Source: TMP-24 sp041397305 (GTDB lineage Bacteria > Pseudomonadota > Alphaproteobacteria > Rhodobacterales > Rhodobacteraceae). From it: 64,000 nucleotides of DNA. Below are positions 16,051 to 24,565 of the stretch, piece by piece. Within the stretch, counting starts at the first letter, position 1; every line of letters starts with the position of its first letter. Below the pieces are notes generated by a model, which saw only the letters and a program-made list of their open reading frames with translations, did not search any database and was not told the origin of the DNA. The DNA is taken from contig JAWKWX010000016.1 in the NCBI GenBank assembly GCA_041397305.1, positions 3,846 through 67,845 on the forward strand, read 5' to 3'. The translations under genes and the position numbers were made by a program.

Positions 16051-18183
16051 CTAGGGCCTGCTCAGGCTTTCGGCCAGCCGCATCACCCGCACCGCCTCGG
16101 CCCGGTAGCCATAGGGATCGGCGCCCTTCGCGCCATTGGCCAGCGTGATGGCATCATCCCAGCCCCAGTCGCCGAGATATTTCGGTTCGCTGAGAAGCTG
16201 GCCCATCCCGGCGATGGCGGCGGCAAAGCGGGCGTCCTCGTCGGCTTCGCCCGGTGTGGTCGGGATCGGCTGTTCGATGAGCTTCGATACAGCCTTGCCC
16301 GGTTCCTTGTAGCGCAGCTTCAGGAAGCCCAGCTCTGCCACATCGTCACTCAACGTCGGCGCGGCGCCATAGCGCAGCGGGTCGGAGCGGAGCGCGGGCG
16401 ACCCGACCGGCGTCACCTCGTAGAGCGCCGTCACCTGCAGGCCCGCACCGATCTCGCCCGCGTCGACCTTGTCGTTGTTGAAATCCTCGCGTGCCAGCGC
16501 CCGCGTCTCGTAGCCTATCAGCCGGTACTCGGCGATGGCGGCGGGGTTGAACTCGATCTGCACCTTCACATCGTCGGCAATCGGGAAAAGCGCACCGGTC
16601 AGCTGATCCACCAGCACCTTCTGCGCCTCGGTCAGCGTGTCGATATAGGCCGCTGTGCCGTTGCCGTTCTGGGCGAGCGACTGCATGACCGCATCATCCA
16701 GATTCCCGCGTCCGAAACCCAGGACCGACAGATAGGTGCCGCTTTCCCGTTTCTTGGCGACATAGGCCTCCAGCCCCTCTGGGTCGGAAACACCCACGTT
16801 GAAATCGCCGTCGGTGGCCAGAAGGATGCGCCTCACGCGGCCCTCGCCCTCCATGCGTTCGGCAGTCTGGTAGGCCAGTTCCAGCCCCTCAGCCCCGGCG
16901 GTCGAACCGCCCGCGCTGAGCCGGCCTAGCGCCGCCTCGATCTTCGCCCGATCTTTGGCCTCTGTCGGTTCCAGCACCAGCCCGGCAGACCCGGCATAGG
17001 TGACGATCGCCACGCGATCCTCGGGGCGAAGCTCGCCCAGCATCAGCTTGAAGGACTGGATCAGGAGCGGCAGCTTGTTTGCATCCTCCATCGAGCCCGA
17101 CGTGTCGATCAGGAAGACGAGGTCCAGTGCCGGGCGGTCCTCGACGGCAGGCAGACGGCCCTGAAGCCCGATGCGCAGAAGCCGGGTGTCCTTGTTCCAG
17201 GGGGTCTGAAAGAGGCTGACCTGGGTGCGGAAGGGGGCGCCGTCGGCATCGGGGACCGGATAGGAATAGGGGAAGTAATTCACCATCTCCTCGATCCGCA
17301 CGGCCTCGGGCGGCGGCAGGTAGCCGTTCGTGATTGACGAGCGGACGACGGACCACGAGGCGGTGTCGACATCGGTCGAGAAGGTGGAGACCGGCTCTTC
17401 CGCGGTGATCTTCACCGGGTTCGGCGTGTCGTTCGAGAAGGCCTCGGTGTCGGGTTCGGGAAGGGGAGCGGTCATATCGGAAAGCGCCTCTCCGACCGGA
17501 GCGACCTGACCGGTAATGGCGGGCGCCGCCTCGAGATAGGCGGTCACGCCGCTTGGCGCCGCTTCGGTCGACTTGGCCAGAGGCGAAGGGCCGACCGCTT
17601 GCGCAGCACCTGTCGTCGCTTCTCCGGCATCGGCCATCGGCGCGTCTGCCGCGAGATCGACTGGCGCGGGCGGGGTGGCCATGGGCGGCTGCGTCTCGGT
17701 GGTCGGTGTCTGCGAAGTGGCGACCGCGCCTTGACGTGCCCGTTCGTCCCTGGGCGGAGGTTCGACCTTGGTCTCTGCGGCACCTGCGGCCGACTGGTTT
17801 GTGACCGCCTGCTCGGCGGTCGCCTCTTCCGTCGCGGGTTTTTGCCCCGCATCGGCCAGGTCGGGCCTCTGCCATATCCCCGGCTGGGTGATCACGATGC
17901 CCACGCAAATCGCGGCGACCGAGGCGGTGGCGGCCAAGAGGGGGCGGGAGGTCAGTTTCGAAAGCATCTCACGTACTCCTGTCAGGAACCCCGCCCTTTG
18001 CGGGCGGTCCGACATGGGACGCGGTTGATCGGTCGATTCTTGGCGGGCCGCTTCCTTGATCCGTTCTGCGTTGGTGTCGAACGCCTGCATCGCGCGGGCG
18101 AGCGCGGCCGCTTTCGCCCCCGGATCGGGGGCCGCGGGCGCAGCTTGCAGCGCTTTCCTGAGATCGTCGAGATCGTCGGTCAT
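16051..18183 (-). CDS. VWA/YfbK-type protein with anti-sigma-like N-terminus
   Basis: A 710-residue protein. Residues 1-60 form a charged cytoplasmic helix region, one membrane helix follows near residue 85 (PLLAATASVAAICVGIVI), then a 150-residue Pro/Ala/Thr-rich linker. A vWF_A N-terminal domain (STFSTDVDTASWSVVRSSI...RIEEMVNYFPYSYP) precedes a VWA domain with an intact MIDAS (LVFLIDTSGSMED, later ATDGDFNVG), and the YfbK C-terminal domain closes it. The layout is cytoplasmic tail, helix and large periplasmic sensor-like part. Its ATG overlaps the stop of the ECF sigma gene, so it probably controls that sigma factor; this is inference from coupling. Confidence 0.82.
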   Translation of the reverse strand: MTDDLDDLRKALQAAPAAPDPGAKAAALARAMQAFDTNAERIKEAARQESTDQPRPMSDRPQRAGFLTGVREMLSKLTSRPLLAATASVAAICVGIVITQPGIWQRPDLADAGQKPATEEATAEQAVTNQSAAGAAETKVEPPPRDERARQGAVATSQTPTTETQPPMATPPAPVDLAADAPMADAGEATTGAAQAVGPSPLAKSTEAAPSGVTAYLEAAPAITGQVAPVGEALSDMTAPLPEPDTEAFSNDTPNPVKITAEEPVSTFSTDVDTASWSVVRSSITNGYLPPPEAVRIEEMVNYFPYSYPVPDADGAPFRTQVSLFQTPWNKDTRLLRIGLQGRLPAVEDRPALDLVFLIDTSGSMEDANKLPLLIQSFKLMLGELRPEDRVAIVTYAGSAGLVLEPTEAKDRAKIEAALGRLSAGGSTAGAEGLELAYQTAERMEGEGRVRRILLATDGDFNVGVSDPEGLEAYVAKKRESGTYLSVLGFGRGNLDDAVMQSLAQNGNGTAAYIDTLTEAQKVLVDQLTGALFPIADDVKVQIEFNPAAIAEYRLIGYETRALAREDFNNDKVDAGEIGAGLQVTALYEVTPVGSPALRSDPLRYGAAPTLSDDVAELGFLKLRYKEPGKAVSKLIEQPIPTTPGEADEDARFAAAIAGMGQLLSEPKYLGDWGWDDAITLANGAKGADPYGYRAEAVRVMRLAESLSRP

Positions 18184-18734
18184 AGCATCCCCTCCGCGCG
18201 CGCCATCGCGCGCAGGCGCTTCTTCACCTCGCTCATCCGCCAGGCGACGGTGCCTTCGGATACGCCGAGTACCTCTGCCGCATCGGCCTGGCTCAGTTCC
18301 TCGCCGAGCGTCAGCGCGACCGTGTCGCGCAGTTCCGGCGACAGCCGGGCCATCGTGGCCGCCAGCCAGTCCTGCGCCTCGGCGGCTTCGGCCATCGTGG
18401 CCTGCCGCGCGAGTTCCCAGTCGCCCCAGCCGTCGCCAGCCTTCGCGCGTGTCGCTGCGCGGCGGCGGCGATCATGGGCCGCGTTCACGGTGACCCGGTA
18501 GAGCCAGGTGGTGAAGCGTGCCGTGCGCCGGTAGCTTTCAAGCTTCGCAGGCAGAGCGAGGCAGATATCCTGCGTCAGGTCCTCTGCCTCGGCCCGTAGC
18601 CCGGTCAGGCGGAAGGCGAGGCCGAAGATCCGGTCATAATGCCGCCCGAGGAGCGCCGCGAAGGCATCGCGGTCCCCCGTCGCGGCGGCCTGGGCCAGGG
18701 TCTCGTCGCTCGTGTCCATCAGCATGACATTCAT
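18180..18734 (-). CDS. ECF-type RNA polymerase sigma factor
   Basis: A 184-residue sigma-70 family protein of the ECF group. Region 2 is ALLGRHYDRIFGLAFRLTGLRAEAEDLTQDICLALP with the ARFTTWLYRVTVNAAHDRRRR core-binding and -10 helices. Region 4 is LSPELRDTVALTLGEELSQADAAEVLGVSEGTVAWRMSEVKKRL. Three in-frame ATGs (18734, 18725, 18719) compete and none has a strong ribosome site, so the start is uncertain by five residues. It is coupled to the VWA protein downstream, a pairing I have seen in Rhodobacterales. The regulon and inducing signal are unknown. Confidence 0.9.
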   Translation of the reverse strand: MNVMLMDTSDETLAQAAATGDRDAFAALLGRHYDRIFGLAFRLTGLRAEAEDLTQDICLALPAKLESYRRTARFTTWLYRVTVNAAHDRRRRAATRAKAGDGWGDWELARQATMAEAAEAQDWLAATMARLSPELRDTVALTLGEELSQADAAEVLGVSEGTVAWRMSEVKKRLRAMARAEGML

Positions 18735-19119
18735 TTGACGTTTGAGAGAGCCCTAACCTTGGCCGTCGCCAAAGAAAAGTCTGAAGAGAACAACGGCACA
18801 TGAGCGGCGCAGTCGGCAGGGCCGCGGCGCCCTCCCTGGTCGAGGAGACCGAGGTGCCGCCGGTGACCGGGCAATCCCCCGTTTCCAACGCTGCACGTCC
18901 TCGATCGTTTCAAGGATGTAGAGGTCCGGCCATTCCTGCCGGACCGTCCGGTTGCAGCGATCGACATGGCCGCAGGCGGGTTCTACGTCGTGAACCTCGT
19001 TGCGCGGCAGGGCGGACAGGCCTTTCCCCCTTGCCCTACAATGCAGCAGGGCAAGGTGGGTAGGTCACGTATGATGGCGCCGTCGCGAAGGATTTCCCGC
19101 CCCGGCCGCCATTCGCTGT
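18735..19119. other. 390-bp intergenic stretch without a convincing gene
   Basis: No open frame here looks convincing. One forward frame from about 18891 (reading LHVLDRFKDVEVRPFLPDRP, then VAAIDMAAGGFYVVNLVARQ) has protein-like composition but no start or recognised family, and could be a decayed remnant. A 9-bp inverted repeat, CCTTGCCCT (19029-19037) and AGGGCAAGG (19048-19056), lies about 70 bp past the gabD stop without a T-run. The left end holds the promoter region of the sigma factor gene. Confidence 0.5.
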
Positions 19120-19140
19120 CTGCCTCAGATGCTGAGGCAG
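19120..19140 (-). terminator. Hairpin overlapping the gabD stop codon
   Basis: CTGCCTCAG (19120-19128) and CTGAGGCAG (19132-19140) form a perfect 9-bp stem with an ATG loop. The gabD stop codon (19125-19127) lies inside it. No T-run follows on the minus strand, so it may act as an mRNA-end stabiliser rather than as a classical terminator. Confidence 0.4.
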
Positions 19141-20603
19141 ATGTATTTCATCTCGAGGTAATCCTCGATCCCGTGATGGCTGCCCTCGCGGCCGAGGCCC
19201 GATTGCTTGACCCCGCCGAAGGGCGCGACCTCGGTCGAGATCAGGCCGGTGTTCACGCCGACCATGCCATATTCCAGCGCTTCCTGGACGCGGGTGATGC
19301 GGCCGACGTCGCGGGCGTAGAAATAGGAGGCAAGGCCGAAGATCGTGTCGTTCGCGCGGCGGATCACCTCTTCTTCGGTCTCGAACCGGAAGAGGGGGGC
19401 GAGGGGGCCGAAGGTCTCTTCGGTCGCGACCTTCATGTCGGGGGTCACGCCGGTGACGACCGTCGGTTCGAAGAAGCTGCCGCCAAGCGCGTGGCGCTTG
19501 CCGCCCGTGACGATCTTGCCGCCGCCGGCCAGCACGTCGGAAATATGGTCCTCGACCTTGGCGACCGCATCGGCATTGATCAGCGGGCCGGTGGTCACGC
19601 CCTCCTTCAACCCGTCGCCGACGTTCAGCTTCCGCACCGCTTCGGCAAGCTTGGCGGCGAAAGCGTCATAGACGCCCGCCTGCACATAGATTCGGTTCGC
19701 GCAGACGCAGGTCTGGCCGTTGTTGCGGAACTTGGAGATCATCGCCCCTTCGACCGCCTTGTCGAGGTCGGCATCGTCAAAGACGATGAAGGGCGCATTG
19801 CCGCCCAGCTCCATCGAGCATTTCAGGACCTGGTCGGCGGCCTGACGCAGCAGGATGCGGCCTACCTCGGTCGAACCGGTGAAGGTGATCTTGCGGATCC
19901 GCGGGTTCTCGCAGAATTCCTTGCCGATCTCGGAGGAGCGGGACGAGGTGATGACCGAGAAAACGCCCTTCGGCACACCCGCCCGTTCGGCCAGGACCGC
20001 CATGGCGAGCGCCGAGAGCGGCGTTTCGGCGGCAGGCCGCGCGACAAAGCCGCAGCCGACGGCGAGCGCGGGCGCGACCTTGCGGGCGATCATGGCATTG
20101 GGGAAGTTCCAGGGCGTGATGGACGCTGCCACCCCGATCGGCTGCTTGATCACCGTGATGCGCTTGTCGCGCTGATGGCCGGGGATCGTTTCGCCATAGA
20201 CGCGCTTGGCCTCCTCGCCGAACCATTCGACGAAGGACGCGCCATAGAGGATCTCGCCCTTCGCCTCGGCGAGCGGTTTGCCCATCTCGGCGGTCAGGAT
20301 CGCGGCAAGGTCATCGGCATTGGCGACCATCAGATCGTACCATTTGCGCATGATGGCGGCGCGTTCCTTGCCGGTCATCGCCGCCCAGCCGTGGCGCGCC
20401 TTGTCGGCCGCTTCGATCGCGCGGGCCGCATCGGCGCGGCCGAGGTCGGGCACATGGCAGATCACGTCGCCGCGCGCCGGGTTGGTGACGGCAAAGGTCC
20501 TGCCGTCCGGGGCATCGACCCATTCGCCCGCGACAAAGGCCTTGGTGGCCAGAAGCGAGGGGTCCTTGAGAAGCGACCTCAGATCGGTGACGGTATCGAG
20601 CAT
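19125..20603 (-). CDS. gabD: NAD(P)-dependent succinate-semialdehyde dehydrogenase
   Basis: A 492-residue ALDH enzyme, the usual length for GabD, which oxidises succinate semialdehyde to succinate in GABA degradation. Visible motifs are TPWNFPNAMIARKVAPALAVGC (cofactor site), FTGSTEVGR, the general-base Glu in MELGGNAPFIVF and the nucleophile Cys in GQTCVCANR. The C-terminus GGVKQSGLGREGSHHGIEDYLEMKYICL is typical of GabD rather than of other ALDHs. No GABA transaminase is adjacent. The gene diverges from the esterase gene across 90 bp. Confidence 0.93.
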   Translation of the reverse strand: MLDTVTDLRSLLKDPSLLATKAFVAGEWVDAPDGRTFAVTNPARGDVICHVPDLGRADAARAIEAADKARHGWAAMTGKERAAIMRKWYDLMVANADDLAAILTAEMGKPLAEAKGEILYGASFVEWFGEEAKRVYGETIPGHQRDKRITVIKQPIGVAASITPWNFPNAMIARKVAPALAVGCGFVARPAAETPLSALAMAVLAERAGVPKGVFSVITSSRSSEIGKEFCENPRIRKITFTGSTEVGRILLRQAADQVLKCSMELGGNAPFIVFDDADLDKAVEGAMISKFRNNGQTCVCANRIYVQAGVYDAFAAKLAEAVRKLNVGDGLKEGVTTGPLINADAVAKVEDHISDVLAGGGKIVTGGKRHALGGSFFEPTVVTGVTPDMKVATEETFGPLAPLFRFETEEEVIRRANDTIFGLASYFYARDVGRITRVQEALEYGMVGVNTGLISTEVAPFGGVKQSGLGREGSHHGIEDYLEMKYICLSI

Positions 20604-20621
20604 GGCAGACCTCTTGTGGAT

Positions 20622-20638
20622 TGCCCCGCGGCGGGGCA
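20622..20638. promoter_or_regulatory. Inverted repeat in the gabD/esterase divergent region
   Basis: TGCCCCGC-G-GCGGGGCA is a perfect 17-bp palindrome 19 bp upstream of the gabD ATG, in the 90-bp divergent region. It could be an operator or a 5' leader hairpin. No regulator gene is adjacent, and a GC-only palindrome has some chance expectation in this genome. Confidence 0.35.
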
Positions 20639-20693
20639 GGCATGACTATGGGCCGGGAGAGCCGGACGACGGGGACTGTTTTCGGAGGAATAT

Positions 20694-21482
20694 ATGCGCT
20701 TTGATGACGCGTTTGCCAATTCAAAATATTTAACGGATGGAAAAGATTTTCCATCAATATGGGTGCGGAAGGCCGGGAGCTTTCGCCAGGCCATGGGCGC
20801 AAGGGCCGAAATCGGTCTCGCCTACGGGGTGGGCGAGAGGCACTGGTTCGACCTTTTCCTGCCCGAAGGCGATCCCCGTGGCCTCGTTCTTTTCATCCAT
20901 GGCGGCTATTGGCTCGCGTTCGGGCCGCGCGATTTCTCGCATCTGGCTGCAGGACCGGTCGCGGCGGGCTGGGCCGTCGCCATGCCTGCCTACACGCTCG
21001 CCCCGGCGGCCAGCCTGCCGGAGATGACGGCGGAAATTCGCGGCGCTCTGGGTGCGGCCGCTGAAAGGATCGCCGGGCCGATCGTCGTCACCGGCCATTC
21101 GGCGGGGGGCCATCTTTCGGCACGGATGGCAACCGCGGACGTCGGCTTGCCCGGAGAGGTTGCCGAAAGGATCGCCAGGGTGGTGCCGATCTCGCCCCTG
21201 AGCGATCTCCGCCCGCTGATGGAAACCGCGATGAACCGCGATCTGCGAATCGATGCGGCGATGGCCAGGGCGGAAAGCCCCGCGCTGCTGCAGCCTCGCC
21301 CGGGGGTTCCGGTTCATGTCTGGGTCGGCGGGATCGAACGGCCGCGCTTCCTCGACCAGGCGCGACGTCTGGGGAACGCCTGGTCCTGCCCGGTGACGGT
21401 GGAGCCGGACAGGCACCATTTCAACGTGATCGAGGGGCTGGAGGTCGTGGATAGTCCCCTGATGACGGCTCTGCTGGGCTGA
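20694..21482 (+). CDS. Alpha/beta-hydrolase, kynurenine formamidase-like esterase
   Basis: A 262-residue alpha/beta hydrolase. The oxyanion motif HGGYW (in GLVLFIHGGYWLAFG, about residues 63-77) and nucleophile elbow GHSAGGHL match the HGGYW branch that includes arylformamidases; an acid Asp and the final His in PDRHHFNVIEGL complete the triad. Arylformamidases open N-formylkynurenine, but this branch also has general carboxylesterases, and no kynureninase or tryptophan dioxygenase is nearby, so the substrate is open. TCGGAGGAAT precedes the ATG. A hairpin follows the stop directly. Confidence 0.82.
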   Translation: MRFDDAFANSKYLTDGKDFPSIWVRKAGSFRQAMGARAEIGLAYGVGERHWFDLFLPEGDPRGLVLFIHGGYWLAFGPRDFSHLAAGPVAAGWAVAMPAYTLAPAASLPEMTAEIRGALGAAAERIAGPIVVTGHSAGGHLSARMATADVGLPGEVAERIARVVPISPLSDLRPLMETAMNRDLRIDAAMARAESPALLQPRPGVPVHVWVGGIERPRFLDQARRLGNAWSCPVTVEPDRHHFNVIEGLEVVDSPLMTALLG

Positions 21483-21489
21483 GGCGGAT

Positions 21490-21514
21490 GCGAGAGGATT
21501 TTCCACCCTCTCGC
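21490..21514 (+). terminator. Hairpin after the esterase gene
   Basis: GCGAGAGG (21490-21497) pairs with CCTCTCGC (21507-21514) around a 9-base loop, 8 bp after the stop. No T-run follows, so it is a probable but weak intrinsic terminator. Confidence 0.5.
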
Positions 21515-21517
21515 GCG

Positions 21518-21550
21518 CTCCCGGAGGATATTTTCGAACGGAAGATCGGG
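21518..21550 (+). repeat. Dispersed intergenic motif, divergent copy 2
   Basis: CTCCCGGAGGATATTTTCGA, continuing with ACGGAAGATCGGG, resembles the motif at 48945-48978 (CCTCCGGCGGAGGTATTTGG then GCCAAGATGAAAG) in order and spacing. It follows the esterase gene hairpin, the usual place for this kind of element. Confidence 0.45.
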
Positions 21551-21600
21551 ATCAGCGGCCGGACATGGCGGATCGCGCGTGCGCATCGCGCGCGCAGGTG

Positions 21601-21639
21601 CAATCTGTTCAGGCAATCTGTTCAGGCAGGCTGGTCAGG
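21601..21639. repeat. Three tandem 13-bp units
   Basis: CAATCTGTTCAGG occurs twice in a row (21601-21613, 21614-21626), followed by the related CAGGCTGGTCAGG (21627-21639). The array sits 15 bp past the stop of the convergent P1 peptidase gene and encodes nothing evident. Confidence 0.7.
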
Positions 21640-21653
21640 CAGGTCCGCGCGGT

Positions 21654-22646
21654 TCAGCGGCGGTAGCGTGCCTGCCAGGCGGGAAGAAGGTCACCCGGTT
21701 TGGGGCGCGCCAGATGTACGGCCCGCGCGATGGCGCGGGCGAGGCAGGCGCTTGCCGCATGGCCAATGGCGAACTGGTCGGCCATGGGATCGGCGAGCGG
21801 CCGCGCACCGGTCGCGGCGGCAAAGACCAGATCGCCATCGAGGAGCGTATGCGCAGGGACGAGGGCACGGGCGATCCCGTCATGGGCGGCCACGGCCAGA
21901 CGATGCGCCTGGGCCTTGGTCAGTGCGGCATCGGTCGCAACGATGGCGATGGTGGTGGCCTCTCCCGGCGCCTTCGTGGGCGGGGGATCGTGATCCGGTC
22001 TTGTGGTCCGGGCCGGGCCGAGGCCACCGAACTCCGCGCCGAACTCGAAGGGCGCGGCCCAGAACCTGCCCTCTGCATCCGCGATTGCCGAGCCGAGCGC
22101 ATTCACCGCGACCAGTGCGCCGACCGTCATCCCGTTCGGCAGGCGGGCCGAGGCGGAGCCGAGCCCGCCCTTGAGGCCTGACAGCATGGCGCCATACCCC
22201 GCACCCTCGGTCCCGAGTGCGAAGTCCGCCGCCGCAGCGGCGAGGGCCGCGCGACCCAGCGCCGGATAGGGATTGTCGCGCCATTCCTTGTCGCCGCCGT
22301 TCAGGAGGTCGAACAGGATCGCTGCCGGAACGATCGGCACCCGGATGGGTCCGACCGCATAGCCGCGGCCCGTCGCCCGGAGCCCCTCCATCACCCCGCT
22401 CGCGGCGGCAAGACCGAAGGCCGAACCACCCGACAGGACAAGCGCGTCCACCTCCTGCACCAGCCGGTCGGGGGCCAGGAGGTCCGTCTCGCGGGTGCCG
22501 GGCGCGCCGCCCATCACATGAACGGCGGCGGTGAACGTGCGATCCGCCGTCAGGACAGTGACGCCCGACTTCAGCCGCGCGTCGGCGGCATTGCCGACCC
22601 GCAGCCCGGCGATATCGGTGATAAGGTTGCGTGGTCCGGGCTGCAT
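21654..22646 (-). CDS. P1 family peptidase (DmpA/L-aminopeptidase-D-esterase type)
   Basis: A 330-residue N-terminal-nucleophile hydrolase precursor of the DmpA/ThnT group. Family markers are GLRVGNA near the N-terminus, HVMGGAPGTRETDLL, the DALVLSGGSAFGLAAASGVM strand-helix, GGLGSASARLPNGMTVGALVAVNALG with the probable autocleavage nucleophile Thr near residue 174, and TTIAIVATDAALTKAQ. Members self-cleave and act as aminopeptidases or amidases on small peptides. GGAGGCAGG precedes the ATG at 22646; the open frame extends upstream with no better start. It is not coupled to its neighbours. The substrate is unknown. Confidence 0.88.
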   Translation of the reverse strand: MQPGPRNLITDIAGLRVGNAADARLKSGVTVLTADRTFTAAVHVMGGAPGTRETDLLAPDRLVQEVDALVLSGGSAFGLAAASGVMEGLRATGRGYAVGPIRVPIVPAAILFDLLNGGDKEWRDNPYPALGRAALAAAAADFALGTEGAGYGAMLSGLKGGLGSASARLPNGMTVGALVAVNALGSAIADAEGRFWAAPFEFGAEFGGLGPARTTRPDHDPPPTKAPGEATTIAIVATDAALTKAQAHRLAVAAHDGIARALVPAHTLLDGDLVFAAATGARPLADPMADQFAIGHAASACLARAIARAVHLARPKPGDLLPAWQARYRR

Positions 22647-22761
22647 GATCCTGCCTCCGGGCGTGAGCCTAGGCAGGGCAGGTGCCGCGCGCAACCGCCA
22701 AGTCGGCCTCAGAGCGAGGAGAGCGCGCAAGGGCCGGGCGGGCGGCCGGCGGCAGGAAAGC

Positions 22762-23601
22762 TCACAAAAGCGGGATATTGTCGATGAGCCGCACGCCGCC
22801 GATCCAGGCGGCGGCGAAGAGGCGCGCCTCGGGTGCCGCCCGGTCCAGCGGCGCCAGTGTCGCACTGTGGCGCAGATCCAGATACTCGACTTCCGAGAAG
22901 CCCGCTTTCAGGATCGCATCGCAGGCCGCAGACAGGGCCACCGAGACAGCGCCGCCCGTGCGGATCGTTCCGGCGGCCTCCGCCATGGCGGCGTGCAGCG
23001 CGGGCGCCCGCGCACGATCGGCCTTCGACAGCCGCTTATTGCGCGAGGACATGGCAAGCCCATCCCTTTCGCGCAACGTCGGGCAGCCGACCACATCGAC
23101 CGGAATGTTCAGATCCTCGACCAGACGGCGGATGATCTGCAATTGCTGCCAGTCCTTTTCGCCGAAGAAGGCCGTATCCGCGCCGGTCATCAGGAGGAGC
23201 TTGGTCACCACCGTCGCCACGCCGTCGAAATGCCCGGGCCGGTGCGCACCGCACAGCACATCCTGCAGATCGGCTACCGTGACCCGGGTCAGGAACCCCT
23301 CGGGATAGACCGCCGCCGCCTCGGGCGCGAACAGCACATCGACCCCGAGCGGTTGCAAGAGCGCTGCGTCCGTCGCCTCGGTGCGCGGATATTTCGCGAG
23401 GTCCTGGGGGTTGTTGAACTGCTTGGGGTTGACGAACAGGGTCACGATCACCCGGTCGCAGGCCGCCTTCGCCGCCGCGACAAGGCTCAGGTGCCCCTCG
23501 TGCAATGCCCCCATCGTCGGCACGACCGCCACGCTTTCGCCCGCCTCGCGCCAGTCGCGCACACGGGTCCTGAGGACCGAAAGGTCGCGGATCGTGCGCA
23601 T
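22762..23601 (-). CDS. panC: Pantothenate synthetase
   Basis: A 279-residue enzyme that joins pantoate and beta-alanine with ATP to make pantothenate, the last step of vitamin B5 synthesis. Visible motifs are VPTMGALHEGHLSLV (HxGH nucleotide site), FVNPKQFNNPQDLAKYPRT, DVLFAPEAAAVYPEG, FFGEKDWQQLQIIRRLV and MSSRNKRLS. Length is normal. The ATG lies 4 bp after the panB stop, with AAAAAGGG of the panB end as ribosome site, so panBC forms one transcript. No panD or panE is nearby. Confidence 0.96.
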   Translation of the reverse strand: MRTIRDLSVLRTRVRDWREAGESVAVVPTMGALHEGHLSLVAAAKAACDRVIVTLFVNPKQFNNPQDLAKYPRTEATDAALLQPLGVDVLFAPEAAAVYPEGFLTRVTVADLQDVLCGAHRPGHFDGVATVVTKLLLMTGADTAFFGEKDWQQLQIIRRLVEDLNIPVDVVGCPTLRERDGLAMSSRNKRLSKADRARAPALHAAMAEAAGTIRTGGAVSVALSAACDAILKAGFSEVEYLDLRHSATLAPLDRAAPEARLFAAAWIGGVRLIDNIPLL

Positions 23602-23605
23602 CCCT

Positions 23606-24439
23606 TCAGCCCTTTTTCTGTGGCGTTTCGTCGGCGAAGAGATGCTCGGCCGCCGGATAGGTCCGTGCCCGCACCTCCGCGGCATAGGCCTTGATCGCCT
23701 CGTCCGCCGTAGGCCCGAGATCGGCGAAACGCTTGACGAACTTCGGGCGGAAGCTGGTGAAGAGGCCGAGCATGTCGTCGGTGACGAGAACCTGCCCGTC
23801 GCAGGCGGCCGAGGCGCCGATGCCGATCGTTGGCACCGGGATCGCGGCGGTGATCTCTGCCGCAAGCGAGGCGGGGATCTTTTCCAGGACGATGGCGAAG
23901 GCGCCCGCATCCGCCACTGCTCGGGCATCGGCCAGCACCCGGTCGCCATCGGCGCCGCGGCCCTGCACCTTGTAGCCGCCGACGGTGTTCACGGCCTGCG
24001 GCAGAAGCCCGACATGGCCCATGACCGGCACGCCGCGCACGGTCAGGAAGCGGATCGTGTCGGCCATATGGGCCCCGCCTTCGAGCTTCACGGCCGAGGC
24101 GCCGGTCTCGCGGATCACGCGCGTGGCCGCGCGGAAGGCCTGTTCCGGGCTTTCTTCATAGGTGCCGAAGGGCAGGTCGACGACCATCATCGCGCGGCTG
24201 AGCCCGCGCGCCACTGCCTGGCCGTGCAGGATCATCATCTCGAGCGTCACCGGCAGGGTCGAGGGCAGGCCATGTACCACCATGCCGACGGAATCGCCTA
24301 CCAGCGCGATATCGCAATGCTGGTCGACGATGCGGGCGATCGGCCAGGTATAGGCCGTCAGCATCACGATCGGCTCGGCCCCCTTGCGGGCGCGGATGTC
24401 AGGGGGCGTGATGCGTTTCTCGACGCCGGTTGCGCTCAT
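23606..24439 (-). CDS. panB: 3-methyl-2-oxobutanoate hydroxymethyltransferase
   Basis: A 277-residue enzyme that transfers a one-carbon unit from 5,10-methylenetetrahydrofolate to ketoisovalerate, giving ketopantoate. Visible motifs are IVMLTAYTWPIARIVD, ALVGDSVGMVVHG (metal-site Asp), AVKLEGG, GHVGLLPQAVNTVGGYKVQGR and TIGIGASAACDGQVLVTDDMLG. The ATG at 24439 begins MSATGVEKRITPPDIRARKG, the normal PanB N-terminus; the open frame extends upstream without homology. It is the first gene of panBC. Confidence 0.96.
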   Translation of the reverse strand: MSATGVEKRITPPDIRARKGAEPIVMLTAYTWPIARIVDQHCDIALVGDSVGMVVHGLPSTLPVTLEMMILHGQAVARGLSRAMMVVDLPFGTYEESPEQAFRAATRVIRETGASAVKLEGGAHMADTIRFLTVRGVPVMGHVGLLPQAVNTVGGYKVQGRGADGDRVLADARAVADAGAFAIVLEKIPASLAAEITAAIPVPTIGIGASAACDGQVLVTDDMLGLFTSFRPKFVKRFADLGPTADEAIKAYAAEVRARTYPAAEHLFADETPQKKG

Positions 24440-24565
24440 CTGCCTGTCCCTCCGCCTAGGCTCCGGCAACAATCTAGCTGCGGCGCAGCATGAATGCCAG
24501 CGTCTTGATCCGGCTTGCGGAGCCGACGGTTCAGCCTGTAAGCGGGATGAGATCCAGCAGCAGGG

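Noticed and set aside
18966..20645. A 559-codon forward frame opposite gabD
   Set aside because: Mirrors gabD codon structure and lacks any domain; only its short upstream part (18,891-19,060) is outside gabD and is noted as a possible remnant.
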